Assembly: GCA_020746835.1 (NCBI GenBank)
Contig: JAGPNK010000012.1
Location: 186,001 to 250,000, forward strand
DNA length: 64,000 nt
Reading direction: 5' to 3'
DNA from: Stachybotrys elegans
Lineage: Eukaryota > Ascomycota > Sordariomycetes > Hypocreales > Stachybotryaceae
The notes beneath the pieces are model-generated. The model saw only the letters and a list, made by a program, of their open reading frames with translations, was not told the DNA's origin and searched no databases. Within the stretch, counting starts at the first letter, position 1, and the number at the start of each line of letters is the position of its first letter. A program made the position numbers and the translations under genes. This document shows, one piece after another, positions 45,614 through 58,075 of this stretch.

Positions 45614-47418
45614 TTAGTAGCTATATCTAAATTTCTTGTTCTCCCTGTCCGTCATATTCGCCCACATCTCGGGGGACAGGTATGCTTCTTCCGTCACATG
45701 TTTCTCGAGGCCACGCTTCTTGTTGCACCACGCATAGTACAAGAACAGGCTAAACGTGACGACGGCACATCCGGCCTGCGTGCCCATGACAGCAAGCTTT
45801 GCTGGTCTGTAGTCAGGGGCGTCGCGGGCTTGGAACGTCTGAGGACCGATGATATTCCCCACGGAGAAGGAACCGCTGACGATGGCAATTCCAAAGGCTC
45901 TCTTTGTGGCGCCGCCGAAGTTGGCAACAGTCCACTAAAATCGTAAGCTTGGGCATATCATTCCCCATATTAGGCACACTTACTGCGTAGAAAACAGACA
46001 GGGGAGCAATGACGGCGTTGACGAGATATACACCAGCCAGGATTCCCGCATGGTTGCTTGCAGGGAGGAAGGACATTAAACCACCCCCGATAATACTATA
46101 AGAGTGAGCAAGGGCTGCATAATGTGTTCGGGGGTCACTTACGCAGGGATGATGCATGCCAGAATCCAGGCCCAACGATGCGATGTCTTACGAACACCAA
46201 ATCCCACAAGAAGAGTGAAAAATATGGTTACGGCTCCTGATGGCATGTTCATCAGCGCAGCTTGACGGGGCTCGTAGCCCAAATTGCGAATAAGCGTAGA
46301 GGAGTAGGTGGTCACGACGCCGCTGGAGACCGAGACCTAGAACAGGGCTTTAGCAAGCAGGATTTATGAATCGCTGGAGGACCGACGCACGAGGAGAACT
46401 GCCAGAAGCATAAGATACAGCTGAGGGTCCTTGAACGCCTCGACAATCTCCTGGAACCGAAATTTGCGGCTTTGGATGCCCGTTTGGTTGACACTAATGT
46501 GTTTGAGTAGAGCCACTTTCTCGCCGTCGGACAGCCACCTCGCCTTCATGGGAGTGTCGGGAATGAATACCAAGGTAGCGGTGCCGATGAGCATAGTGGT
46601 GGCTCCCAAGACAAGAAACATGGTGCGCCATCCCGCAAGGGGAGCATTCGGGCTCATATGCTGAAACCCAAAGGAAACGAGGCCACCGATAATCTGGCCG
46701 ACGCCAACGCCCAGCAACCAAAAGGAGAAGCGTGGTGCTTGTTCGGACTTGGTGTACCACTGGCTACTAATGAGGGAGAGGGACGGGGCGATGGTGGCTT
46801 CGAATATTCCGAGGAAGACGCGGGAAACGAGCAGAGTCTGGTAGTTGTGGGCGGCAGCGCCACAGGCCGTAGCGATGCCCCAAAGGATGACATTAACACC
46901 GAGCCACTTGGCTGCGGGCATCATCTGAAGAAAGTAGACTGAAGACTGTCAGGAAAGAGGGAAAAGAGATGAAGGAAGTAGGGAATACATACTATTGGGT
47001 ATCTCAAAACATAAAAGCCCGACGAAAAGAAAGGTCGCGATGTTGGAGAAGTCATTGCCTTGAAGGTTGAGGTCTTGCTGAATGCCCATGACATTGGAGT
47101 ACTGCGCCAGCATGATTTAGATACAGTGGCATACATGCGAGGAGCTGGGCAAGGACTGACATTGAGAATGACTTTGTCAAGAAACTGCATTGTGTAGCAG
47201 AGAAACATGAGCGGGACTAGCCGCCAGTCTATCCTGCGCCGCAGAAGCCGCATGTCGACATTGAGGGCAGCATCGCGGTGACGATCGAGGAACTCCCAAG
47301 CGTCATCCACACGGTGGGAGGATGATTCCTTGTCAGCGGACGAGGCGACCAAGTGCTGATTCATTTCCGGTCCTGGGCTGAGGTCGGCGGGCGTAGGCTT
47401 TTCCTCGAGGGATGACAT
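45614..47418 (-). CDS. MFS anion:cation symporter, Dal5/allantoate permease type
   Basis: Six exons: 47161-47418, 46993-47101, 46391-46938, 46143-46336, 45984-46095 and 45614-45934; the five introns are 47-59 nt; 513 aa. Splicing yields the family hallmarks DWRLVPLMFLCYTMQFLDKV, YSNVMGIQQDLNLQGNDFSN, CFEIPNIYFLQMMPAAKWLG, and later WTVANFGGATKRAFGIAIVS and GNIIGPQTFQARDAPDY. About 12 TM helices. Members carry allantoate, nicotinate, pantothenate, sulfonates or other organic anions with protons across the plasma membrane. The specificity cannot be told. All introns join family-conserved blocks, so the model is strong. The start ATG 47418 gives a 75-residue polar N terminus, normal for the family. 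Confidence 0.9.
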
Positions 47419-50400
47419 GGCGGAGACGGGAAACGCAGATCAAGGGGGATGCAGGAGGAAAGTAGAGAAAAGGGCAGGGGCCAGAAGGTGGTCTGAAGGG
47501 GTAAAACAGAGAGAGAGAGAGAGCGTGACGGGCGTGCCGTAAGTCAATGGTGGCACGGAGAGAGAGGGAGAGACGGATGGGATGTGGAGGATAGGGCAAC
47601 AGTGAGTGTGAGTGTGACTGATTGTGACACGGGTGGCACAGAAGAGGAGGGGAGAGAAGGCAATGAAACATAAAGGTCTTGGTTCCTCCCACAGTGGATG
47701 CAGAGTGGTGATGGACGGCTAGGTTCGGAGGTCTAGATCGGTCCCAGCAGTTGGAAATTGACAATGGTGAGGGCAAGGGGAGAAGAGACCGGAACAGACG
47801 AAAGAGACGAAAGAAGGAGTGGAGATACAGGTAGGGATCAAAGACGCGGCTGATCGGTGGACGCATCTAGCCTCTCATCCCAAGAAAAGTGAGATAGGTA
47901 CTTTGCTGGGCGGTCTTGCAATCAGACAAGGAGGAGGCGAACCGGCGCCAAGCCAATTACGCCATGCAAATGCAAGGGGGCCGGCAGCTGGCAAGAAAAG
48001 AATAAAACAAGCTAAGATGATGTGTCGCTCCAAGATCTGGGACGATGCGAGACAAGGTCTGCCACGACAGGTGGTCCGATTTGCAACTGTGCTGGATGGG
48101 ATGCGGGCATTGTGCTACGTGGGTTTTTAAATCATCTTTCTTCTTATCTGTCAACGGGTTCGAGTTCATAGCAAAGATTGGCACCGATGCGAGACATGTG
48201 GGAGACAGGAGATATGGAGGCGGCGAATTGTGGAGGAGGAGGAGGGGGAGGAGGGAGAGTAGGTTGTGTTACAGTGTGAGCCAGATGAGGAAGCATTGCC
48301 AAAGACTCCTACTAAACGAAAAGAAAAGGAAAAAGAAAGAAAAAGAAAAAGAAACAAGTGCCGAATGCAACCTCGATGGTCAGCGGCTATCTGTGGGTGG
48401 GCGTGTTTCGACAATCATGATACGGCTCTGGGATTGGGGCACGTTGCAGTGCGTCTGGTGCTTATGCCCATCCCATCCAATGGACCTGTCAAATCCGAGC
48501 GGAGTTCGTCCCCTTGGCTTCCACACATCCACTATACACACGCTTGGCATTTGTCTGCGCGCGATCCTACCGGAAACAGAGCGGCCTCCCGTACATGTCC
48601 TACTCCGGTCCTACAGTCAAGGGGAGTCTTGAGTGGGGGATGCGTTCTCGACCTGCGTCGGCTCTTGTTCTCTCTCTCTCTCCTCTTATTATTTTTTTTC
48701 TTTTCTTTTTCTTTTGAGGTGGAGCGCGTCGAGCGCTGCGACATGTGGTTGAGACAAGCTTAATCACGGCCAACCATGGACACGGCCATGATTGTCGTAC
48801 TGCCGCCTGGACAACGGTGCACAAGCTGTGCTTCTGTCTCGGATAAGGATCGAGAAGGTGCGATAATCTTTTATGCCCACCACTGCTTTGGTGGCTGGCG
48901 CCAGAGGCACGGTCCCTTTCTTTTCTTCCTGTACCAATACAGACATGGCTACCTTTGGTAGGATCTTCCTTTTCTAGCGCCGTCATCGGATCTGAGGCGG
49001 CGCATTTTATCCCCGTCTCGGCTTAGCATGCGGCAATCGATGATGGAGTGCCGTGCGGGAAGGACAACGGCCAGCTCGAGCCAAGTCTCCACAGCCGACG
49101 ACATTTGCCAAGATTTCGTCCCCAATCCAGGACGCCGATCATCGTAGGCCGGAAATGGGCATTGCGCAGCATTCTTGGCCCACCCCGGTGGACGCCGAAG
49201 AAGGCGCATGGCCATGGTACCCGAGCTGCTGGTGCGACCTTGGGAGGATAACATGTGTCACACGGACCTCGCAGATGCGGTTGCCTTTGCGAGGCGGTGG
49301 TGCGTGTCTCGTGGGCACAAGGGATGGGGTCGTTGAGGAACGTCGTCGAAGGGAAAACAGACTAGGGGTCGTGTCAGACGGATGATCTTGGAGTGACGAT
49401 AACGCTTCATCTCCGCAGCTTCAGCTGAAGGAACGGCTGGTGAGTTTGTGATGGTGTTGACACATTGTGCGCATGGTTCGTCAAGACAATCCCGACGGTG
49501 CTCCAGGTTTGATAATCTGTTTGACGGCTGCACCTGTTAGACCAGCCAGCACAGCGCGTGCACGACGACCGGCCATGAGCGACGGGGGAAAGTTTGAACT
49601 AACAACCGAGTAGAGCGAGTCAAGCAGCATTCTTGGTCGGCAGAAGCATAATTGTGCCGAGGATGGTGGTGCGCACGGGTTGACAAGAATTTGCAGGTGC
49701 GGCTGAAGTCATCGTCAAACGCCCATTTGGCAATGCGGCTTTGACTCCTCGCCTTGAGGAGAGAAGAAATGCCAGGCACAGGACGGGATAAGTAAACAAT
49801 ATAGGTAGGCAATTGATCCCATGTCTAAAGAATCCCACATTTGAGGTATGCATGCCCGTGTGACCTCATGCAACGGCGAGGTCAATTTTGGGGCCTGAGG
49901 AATGCTCCTGCCACCTGCCAGGGTTCCTTCCTCAGCCATGCACATCGCCTTGCCTTCAACCCCATGTTTCTCATTCCAGCTGGCAGGTATACTTTTACCC
50001 TTCCATCACGCAGACGAACAGGTGTCTGGTGAATGGGTACTTTGTTTCTCCCGCTTCCTCGCCACTGTCGCCCAGGTACCTCCTCTCCGCCGCGCCGTGG
50101 GTGACGAGTTGGATCACCTCCAGCTGCGCGAGATCAGCCCCAAGCAAACGGCCATCGTGGGAGAAACAAAAAATAAAGCCCACACACGCGCACACAACAA
50201 AGAGGGCCTCCACATATTGTTTCTTCCCCCACCGATATTCCTCCTCCTTCTCCATCACCACCACCGCACACATCGCGTGGCAGACCGATATCCTCACCAC
50301 CACCGCCGCCAGATCTGCGCGAGACACGCCATCATACGACCATCGGTGATAGTCCGGAACCACCAGCTTCCAGGTCTCACTTCTACCGCGTCCGAGACCT

Positions 50401-50726
50401 TCATCCACGACGCCCTTTTCCTTCTTCTGCCCTCCCTTGCCGCGCGCACCATCTGTACGCAGCCCAGGCCTCGGCAATCCCATTCTTCTCTTGGCCCTTT
50501 TCTTGTCTTCGCCACGCCCGCTCTCCTTCTTTATCCCTCGATCTCTGCCACTCTTCTTGGCGTTTTCCATGTCATCTCTCACGCGCGAGAGCAATTCTTG
50601 CACTCCACCGAGGGTCTCATCCATATACCACCTGCTCCCCTCTGTGGCCACGAGGCACTAGACCTCTTCCACACCGTTCTCTCATTCAATCCCGTTGCCG
50701 ATACACTGGGTGGAACCACCGTCAAC
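47419..50726. other. 3.3-kb divergent intergenic region
   Basis: It separates the Dal5-type transporter (left) from the rhodopsin-domain gene (right). It contains a GA microsatellite at about 47507-47522, a homopurine AAAGA-rich block near 48318-48355, and a pyrimidine-rich CTCTCTCTCCTC...TTTTCTTTTC block near 48667-48717. No convincing gene. The last 825 nt (49902-50726) are open in frame with the receptor-like gene but read like translated leader. Confidence 0.45.
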
Positions 50727-52080
50727 ATGACTTGGGTCTTTCACGCCTCCCCGGAGGTCGAGGCACAGTCCCAGTATCCCGCCATTGTCGCCATCTGCAC
50801 GGTCCTTTCTTTGATCTCCATGGCCATCGTGGCTGCTCGTCTTCACCTTCGTTTCAAGAACCGTGGTCTCGCCGCCGATGACACCATGGCCATCTTGTCG
50901 GTAGTCTTCGCCTTAGTCTATTCCATTCTGTGTATTGTCCGTGAGTATATCTTATCTCTCCTTCCACCTGCTCTTCTCTTCAGAATACCCCCTCGACTCA
51001 CTGTTCAGCATCGTGGCCGATTCCAAGTTGATATAGTCTTGACTGACAAAGAGACAGAAACTCGATATGGCCTCGGTCTTCCCATCAAACTGCGTCCCCC
51101 GCAGAATCTCGCCACATACACCCGCGTCAACTATGCTGGCCGTCCTATCTATCAATTGGGGATTAGTTTCTTCAAGATTGCCCTCCTCATAAGTTATCTC
51201 CGTCTCCTCAAGGGCACCGACCAGCGGCTTTATCGGCGTGTTGTGCAACTCACAATGGCTCTCATCCTCGCGAGCCACTTGGGCTGTGCTTTGTCACTCA
51301 TCTTTGCCTGTGATCCAGTAGGTCCAGGTCGCCTCAAGACCCAGTTCTCCAACCCCATCAGCGCTAATAGCATTTCTCCCTAGGTCGACAGGTCTTGGAA
51401 CCCCAAAAAGGCGGGCAAATGTCTGCCCCCCGGACCGAGCTTCACGGCGTATGCCATTGTAACAATCGCGTCTGACATTGCCGTCGCCATTGTACCCATT
51501 CCGGTTCTTGTGAAACTTCATGTCCCCTTGTCTAAGAAAGTTGGTCTCCTCGCAATCTTTACTCTAGGTTTATTTACGACGATCTGCTCCATCATGAGAT
51601 ACACCCAAATCGACCGTATCCAGTATGGTGACGGGAATTCTACCATGTTGATTCTGTGGGGAACCATTGAGTTCAACGTCGGCGTAAGTAGTCTTCCCCC
51701 CTCCATGACGAGCATCCACTCACCTCACCCCTCAGAACATGGTCTCGTCGCTGCCATTCCTTGCACCCGTCATCTTCAGGAAGGCGAGGACCTACCGATC
51801 CAGATCCAAGCCCCCGAGCGGCGACGACTCCAACGACAGCAGCAACCCCAAGAGCCCGGGCTATCCCATGAATCGACTCAGTCATCACGCGAGCGCAAAG
51901 TGCGTCATCAACAGCTGCTCCGCTGGCACCCGATCTGGAAGTGAAGATGACATCTTACAAAAGATTCCAGCTCCTGCTAAGGGCAAGATTGTAAAGAGCC
52001 TCAGCTATAGCATTCAGTTCGAGGACGATGTGGCGGGTAAGGCCCCGCGCCTAAGTGAGATTGTGTTCGACAGGTACTAA
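50727..52080 (+). CDS. 7-TM rhodopsin-domain (PTH11-related) membrane protein
   Basis: Exons 50727-50940, 51058-51317, 51384-51683 and 51736-52080; introns of 117, 66 and 52 nt (GTGAGT, GTAGGT and GTAAGT donors); 372 aa. Seven hydrophobic segments are predicted: AIVAICTVLSLISMAIVAAR, MAILSVVFALVYSILCIV, IYQLGISFFKIALLISYLRL, LTMALILASHLGCALSLIFA, YAIVTIASDIAVAIVPIPVL, KVGLLAIFTLGLFTTICSI and one ending near VSSLPFLAPVIF. The order and the DPVDRSWNP...GKCLPPG loop match the fungal rhodopsin-domain proteins related to PTH11, but no CFEM domain precedes it. The C-terminal tail is Ser/Lys-rich and cytosolic. Possible role in surface or ligand sensing (family-level inference). MTWVF was chosen as start because the sequence before it is leader-like. 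It is convergent with the FAD monooxygenase. Confidence 0.85.
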
Positions 52081-52539
52081 TACGCTCGTCCCGGGGGTTA
52101 GCTGGATGGGCCACGCGTTGCAAGGGTGCACGTGGGAAGATGTGGTGGTTGGTTTCGACTGTGAAATCGTTCTTCGTGTCCAAATGAGTTGGAAGAGCGC
52201 GGCGAATTTGGCGCATACGGACTGCTTTGCTAGATACCAGAGACTCCGAGGGGACAGTTGTTTCTCTCGGCGATTGCATTCTTAGAGGGCGTTGGGAAGG
52301 ATCCATCACTGTCACTAGATATATGTCTACCATGGGCAGATAGAGGACACATGATACTGGCAAGGTAGGGGTTTTAATATGAGTCTCAAATACCTTGTAT
52401 TTGTCTTCATCTGTAGTCTCCCTAGTGACCAATCTGGTATCTATCCCTAGCAAGTTACATTGGTTCATGTGAGCAATACCCGCTTTCGAGCTTGATTTAA
52501 AGTCCTTCACCCCTTTCCCATGGTCAGAATAACGCCCCT
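52081..52539. other. Convergent 3' spacer
   Basis: Lies between the receptor-like gene and the monooxygenase, both ending here. Minus-strand frame 52001-52618 overlaps both ends and has no domain. No gene seen. Confidence 0.5.
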
Positions 52540-54127
52540 TCAGTTCTGTTCCTCCGGAAAGTTGAGATATTTCTCTCTCTTCGAGAGAAGCGGGCTTTTG
52601 AGAGTGATCTTGGTCCAATCATGGGCATCCATGCAGGCAACGCGAGAGGCCAGCACAGCTGGTCGAGTTCTGGCAATGACCTCCTTCTCATAGCCGTCCA
52701 GTGCCGACCTCAAAGCATGCCAGTCCTCCTTCTCCCTCACGAGATCAGGAATGATGCGCTTGGAGAACTCCTCTACGTCAACGATGGCGTGGTTGGCTCC
52801 CTCACCACGATCTAATAGTTTCAGCGTCTCTGGGCAGTAGAAACGAGGATTTGAAGACTTACACATGACCATGGCATGAAAAGCATCGCCCATAAGCACA
52901 GCCCTTCCAGTGGATTGCAGATCCTTGTCAGGGCGGTAGTCTTCGAGGACCAGCGGCTTTATCGGCGCGCCTTCGGGGATATCATCAAGGATATCGGAAA
53001 AGGGGGGGAGCCAGCCATTGGCAAACTCCATCAACAGAGCACGACGGCCCGCACCAGACGGAGGGGTATCAAGAGGCATGTATCGGCCGAACCAGTCCTT
53101 GCGGTACGGCCAGGAGACACATACCTGGTAGGTGTAGTAGCCGTAGCCCGATCCACCTGGAGGCGCTTCAAGAACTTGTGTATGTTAGCAGATGAAACTT
53201 TGCAGAAAGAAATGAGTAGTAAACGTACGGCTGACATAGGCAAAGGTGCTTTGCCCTGGATGAGCCCCCTGGAAGAAGAACGGATCGCTTTCCAGTATGC
53301 TCTTTGCAGACTCGTCTAGGAGGGCAATTTTCAGACCTAAACATCTGACGGGCAGCTTAAACGTCTCGTGCTTTCCGGGGAACAAGGCTTGGCGGACACG
53401 CGAGTTTGTGCCATCGCAACCCACGAGCAGGCGTCCTCGACAAGAGGAGCCGTCTTCAAAGTTGGCAATGACGGAATCCTTGTTCTCGGCGAAGCTGCTG
53501 AATGCTTTCCCCCACTGGCAGGTTACGTTAGACATGAGCAACGCCGGAGAATAAAAGTGTCAGTGCAACACGGGCATGTAGGGGGCCGATGTATGACAGG
53601 ACACATGGCTGGAGAGAGGGTGCGAGCAAGTGATGGAGTAGGGGGCAAATTTTTGCCAATATGGAATGTTTCACGCGAGTCAAACGCAAGGTAAAAGGGA
53701 ACAAAGAAGAAGAAGAGGAGGAAAGAAAACACACCTCAACATTGATTCCCGTAGTTAGGAGCCATCGAAACTTCTGCCTCGACACACGAACCCTCTCCTC
53801 CTCAGAGGTCTTAGGAGTCCTTGCAACAACCCGACCCGTCGACAGATCATAAAACGGGAAGCGCGAGCAGGCCCCGTCCTCGACAGCATGGCGGTCGACG
53901 TATGTCTCGGGAAGACGGCGGACGAGGTCTTCGGGGAGCAGACTGCGCAGGGCGGGAAGAGACCAGTGCAGCGTGAGGCCCCAGCCGGGATCGCGAGCGT
54001 TGAGGTCAGCGTCACGCTCAAAGATACGAACGGGGATGTTTTGGCGGCGGAGAGCCTGCGCGAGGAGCAGGCCGCTGATTCCGGCACCGATGATGATGAC
54101 GGGCAGGGGAGGATCTGGTTCCGCCAT
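52540..54127 (-). CDS. FAD-dependent monooxygenase (salicylate hydroxylase-like)
   Basis: Exons 53735-54127, 53229-53514, 52863-53174 and 52540-52811; introns of 220 nt (GTGTGT...GCCAG), 54 nt (CTAAC branch point, CACAAG) and 51 nt (GTAAGT...TTAG); 420 aa. The FAD-binding Rossmann motif is VIIIGAGISGLLLAQALRR with FERD at the end of strand 2. The conserved DG motif appears as GRLLVGCDGTNSRVRQ. After splicing of intron 3 the GD motif reads LMGDAFHAMVMYRGEGANHA; the usual Pro after His is replaced by Ala-Met. The family inserts one oxygen atom into aromatic or polyketide-like substrates using NAD(P)H. No secondary-metabolite backbone gene is adjacent. The long first intron is supported by the frame VE-WGKAFSSFAENKD. 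Confidence 0.87.
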
Positions 54128-56095
54128 GGCTGTTTCTCAACAGAGTAGGTAAGGGGGTGGGTGATTGTCGTAAACACTTGAGGTTCCTTCGTCCTGCTAA
54201 AGCAAGGTGACTTGCTTGAGAGGAGTAGAAGGGGGAGTGAATGTGCTGTGTTTGCTCAGAAAGTTGGAGGGAGGGAGTGGGAGAGAGGGTGTCTAAGAAA
54301 AGAGAGAGTGTGTGGGTGGATTCCAGGGCAGGGGGCTAATCTGACAGCCAGATGACAGGACAGTAGTGCATAAAAATCAGGCGACAGGCCTATGCATCAG
54401 AGACATGCAGTAGCGCAGCAGCCTGCATTTGATGATGGCAGTGTTTCCTGTTTGCCTTTTTGTGCTACCGAGAGAGTGGAGGGAAGAGTAGGATGTGTTG
54501 CGTGCTGGAGGGTATTTGGGCTGTATTTGTTGGAGCGCAGGCAGCCACCAGGCAAGAGTTTTATACTGCGTCTTGTTTGGTCTCTTACTTTCTGGTACTT
54601 TCTCACTTGATTCTTCTGCACGGCTTAATTCACCCCCCTTATCGTAGAAGCATGACCGCATTCTACGGCAAGATCTTTTGAAAACCCTGCGATACTGTCA
54701 CCCACTCCCGACTCCATCTCGATAGCACCACACGACGTATACTACACCGCTTCGATACTCATAATGGCTAAAGCAATGGTAACAGATGAATCACCCCAAC
54801 GATTGAGGCAGTTCGTCCAAGCCAGTAAACCCTCCCATCGAGACAACGGCCCCCCATCGACCCATATCCTTGCCGAACGAACACGAACGAGCACCGCTCA
54901 AATAATGATTCGACCAATAAAAGAACCTCCGAGAAAATTAGGGGTGCGGTCATGCGAGTTGCACACAAGTAGTGGGGAGATCAGATTTTGGCATCAACTC
55001 CTTGGGGAAGAAGAACATTCGTCGGTTCTTCCAAGGAAGACTCGAGCTGGATTTGTGATATCAGATCAAGAATACCATACTAGAGATGCCTTAGCATGCC
55101 AAGAAACATGAGCTGTAATATTCGTTTGATGTCCGCCCTGATTTGGATATGCCATTCTTTGGTGCCGTGTTTGCATCAACTCACACCAACTGGCTACGAA
55201 ATCAAATTTCGCCCCAACCCCAAACAAAGTAAGGCTTCATGCAGAGGATAACGACACAAAACAGTTGTTGGAAGAATACATCGCCATGTTTCTTGTTCTT
55301 GATTCTCTGTGAGGGTTTATCGACGGAGAAGAGGGTTTGGGGATATCACCACAAGCAAGTATGTTGGCCAGGTTTACGAAACAGAATATCTACAGTAAAC
55401 AAGTTTCATTCCGTGTGGCATGTTTGGTTCATTCTGTGAAGTGATTTCCAACGTTTCTGTCGCTTCCATGGCTTTGCCCTCCAGATTGTGGTGGTGCACA
55501 TCGCCGGCCCATACAAACACGAGGCTCCTCCCACATCAAAGCAAGCAGCACATTCACCAGAACCCAATTTGATACCATCAGGAAGTTTATTGAGGATATT
55601 GAATTCCTCCTTCTTCGTGCAACATCTATCATCGACCTCTGAACTACGGCCCCTGACTCGTGAGCCAAGCCCTTTCCCAACACCATCCATATACAGATCA
55701 CCCATAAACTAGCTTGCCTTTTGCACACTTTCATCTATGGAAGTGAGTCACTGCTCTTTCTGTGGTCCCTGCACCGAAATCGGAGTTGGTGGGTTGCCAG
55801 GTGTTGATATCAAAACCCCGATCTCGACAGGATACAAACGCTAATACGAATCCACAGGGGTTGGAAGAGAATTTCACGGTACTGAGTTGAGTACTTCTTA
55901 GTAGTAGCTGCTAATTCAAATCTCCGGCGACTTTTCTGTTTGCCTATAAATCCCTCTGTGCTCCGGGTTTTCCCCTTTCCTAGTTTTCTCCCACCACCCT
56001 CCCCCCACCCACCCCAGCTCTCTTCCCTCACAAGGAGGAGGGATGGTTTGCTGCCCTCTGTTTATCAAACGCCTGCCTTTGAAGTCACTCAAATC
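54128..56095. other. 2-kb divergent intergenic region, no gene recognised
   Basis: Frames at 54764-55111 (+) and 55429-55734 (-) are about 100 residues long without a domain, start context or intron support. A C/A-rich block CCCACCACCCTCCCCCCACC lies near 55990-56010 just before the gene at 56096. Confidence 0.4.
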
Positions 56096-58075
56096 ATGGA
56101 GAGAGATCGCCCCGGACCGTTCCCCGCGCCGTCCATCTGCGGGATCTGCGCTTTCCCGGTCCTTCCGGGGCAGGATTTTATCGTTTGTGAGTTTCCTTTT
56201 TCGTCTCTCTCGTCCTCCTTCTCACCACATCTGACTTGTTTTCGAAACCCAGTGGCGGGAGACCTGAGCTCCAGCGGTTTTCAGTACATCTCCCACACGC
56301 ACACCGAGGCAGTCTGTGGTGACGAACATTGCTCCCACCGCACTATGCATTGGCTGCCAATCAACTCACAGTCATCTCTTTTCGTCTCCCGCGAGAAATG
56401 CATTTTTCATCTTGACTGCTACAAGGTTGTTCTCCAGCATCATAACAAAGACACTTTCAACGAGCGACTCTGGGTTGCTGCGGCTTGGAGCTCACCCTAG
56501 AAAGGTGCTCCAGCCCTGATGCTCGAGTCTTCGCACAAATGGGATATCCCGGACAGTGCTCAAGATATGGTCGAGGCTTGCGGACCCCCGGGTTTGATGG
56601 CCTGCCCAGCTGAAGTCATCCATCCCATCCGCGTGGCTGCCATGGATTCTACCATGTGGCGCCTCGTCACGGCCACGGCCTTTGCAGAGACACTCCCTCC
56701 CTACTCGCCTCAGGTCCAGAATTACGAAATTCAGGACATCTCCAAATGGGAGCGAGGCCATGAACCCATCCTACTTCCGAAAGGTCACTGGCCCATGCCG
56801 GACCCAACGCCCTGGATCATCGTAACCATCGACGCGGCTGGCATTCGCATGATTGAGAGAGCTTCGGAGAAGGAGTTTAGAGATGTCGGCACCAACCCTC
56901 GCCTGACTTATATGTGCAAGACCACTCTGGGGTTTGGAATCGCTCGGGTCCAGAGCAAGGTATGAAGGCATAATCCAGGCACCCTTGAAGAGACATGGAC
57001 TAACACGGTGCAGCACGGACTTCTTCGCCTTGAGCCCACGTCGACTCTTCGCTATCAGATGTGGGACTCGTGCAGTTTCTTACAGATGAGAACGGCAATG
57101 GAGTTCAAGGTCAATGGAGGTCGCTTCCGGGCTTTAAAGTTCGGCCGCATCACCGGCATGACCTTTCTTGTTCATAAAAGAAGCGTTGTCAGGATCCACG
57201 CGCACACCGAAAACGAGCCGTCCGCAACCCATCTTGCCTGCGCCGTCGCTGGCGACGATGGCCAAACCAGAAGCCTGATATGGGTCTATATTCCCGTCGT
57301 GCCTGATGACCCCATCGTGGCCGTTGCCTTTGGTCACCGAGACCCTACTTGGGATCAGGATACGCGCATCAGCGGCTGCGGACGTTTGAAGAGCAGTTCG
57401 TTCCTGTTTCGAACGGCTGGGGGCCACGAATCCGTCGTAGGCACAGGCCCGGGCTTTGGCGCAGGGTTCGTGGAGCACACAGCGGCTTCTGATGAGCTCT
57501 TATACAAGGAGGCCAAGGGAGAGATTTCGGCCATGTTTTCTCCACTGGCATATCGCACCCATGAGGATACGGCGAGAGAGGTTCGCAACTTTCATTTTGA
57601 GGACAATCCAATGAGCTGCGATTGCCTCTACTCCTTTGCACCATTGGACAACGTCGAGTGGGTTCAAGGCTTCTATCCTGAGGGTGAGGATCCAGAGAAA
57701 TGCCACGGCCTCATCTTCCACTACAACAACGGCAGTGCCAAGTCGGTGGGGGAATGCCGCGTGCAGGCTCACAAGACGAGGGTCTTTGCCCGTCCCACAC
57801 ACGTGGCGTATAGGTACACGAACCAGGGGCACCACATTCCACCTTGGCGAAATCAAATGGATAGGCCACGTGGGTTTGTATTCGACGGAGTGTCGATAGA
57901 CTTTGGGGGAGTCGAGCTGCTCGAGACGCGAGGCGGCGCTGGCTGGCTTTGCTACAAGATGTCTGGGGAGCTGCAGTTCTGGTTCGACGACCAGAGAAAC
58001 CACATCCGCCTCCCCTGGGAATCCCACGAGCCCAGCAAGCAGTCAGAGGAGCCCCGCAAGCGAGTGAAATATTAG
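56096..58075 (+). pseudogene. Fungal-specific Cys/His-rich protein gene with in-frame TAG
   Basis: Exons 56096-56186, 56253-56959 and 57014-58075; introns of 66 nt (GTGAGT...CCCAG) and 54 nt (GTATGA...GTGCAG); 620 codons including the final stop. Codon 113 (56498-56500) is TAG, yet the same frame continues on both sides: NERLWVAAAWSSP, stop, KGAPALMLESSHKWDIPD. The N terminus has paired Cys and His (CGIC, CGDEHCSHRTMHW, FHLDCYK), suggesting zinc binding. The C-terminal 350 residues form a globular beta-rich region (HLACAVAGDDGQTRSLIWVY and FHFEDNPMSCDCLYSFAPLD) seen in large fungal families of unknown function. A 27-nt intron (GTTGCT...CCTAG) would bypass the stop but is implausibly short. 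It is most simply a recent nonsense allele; the rest of the frame is intact. A sequencing error is possible. Confidence 0.65.

Noticed and set aside
47507..47522. GA-repeat tract as a possible regulatory GAGA element
   Set aside because: A simple microsatellite in a leader region; no further evidence of factor binding.
54764..55111. 115-codon plus-strand frame
   Set aside because: No domain, no intron or start-context support; kept as unproven.
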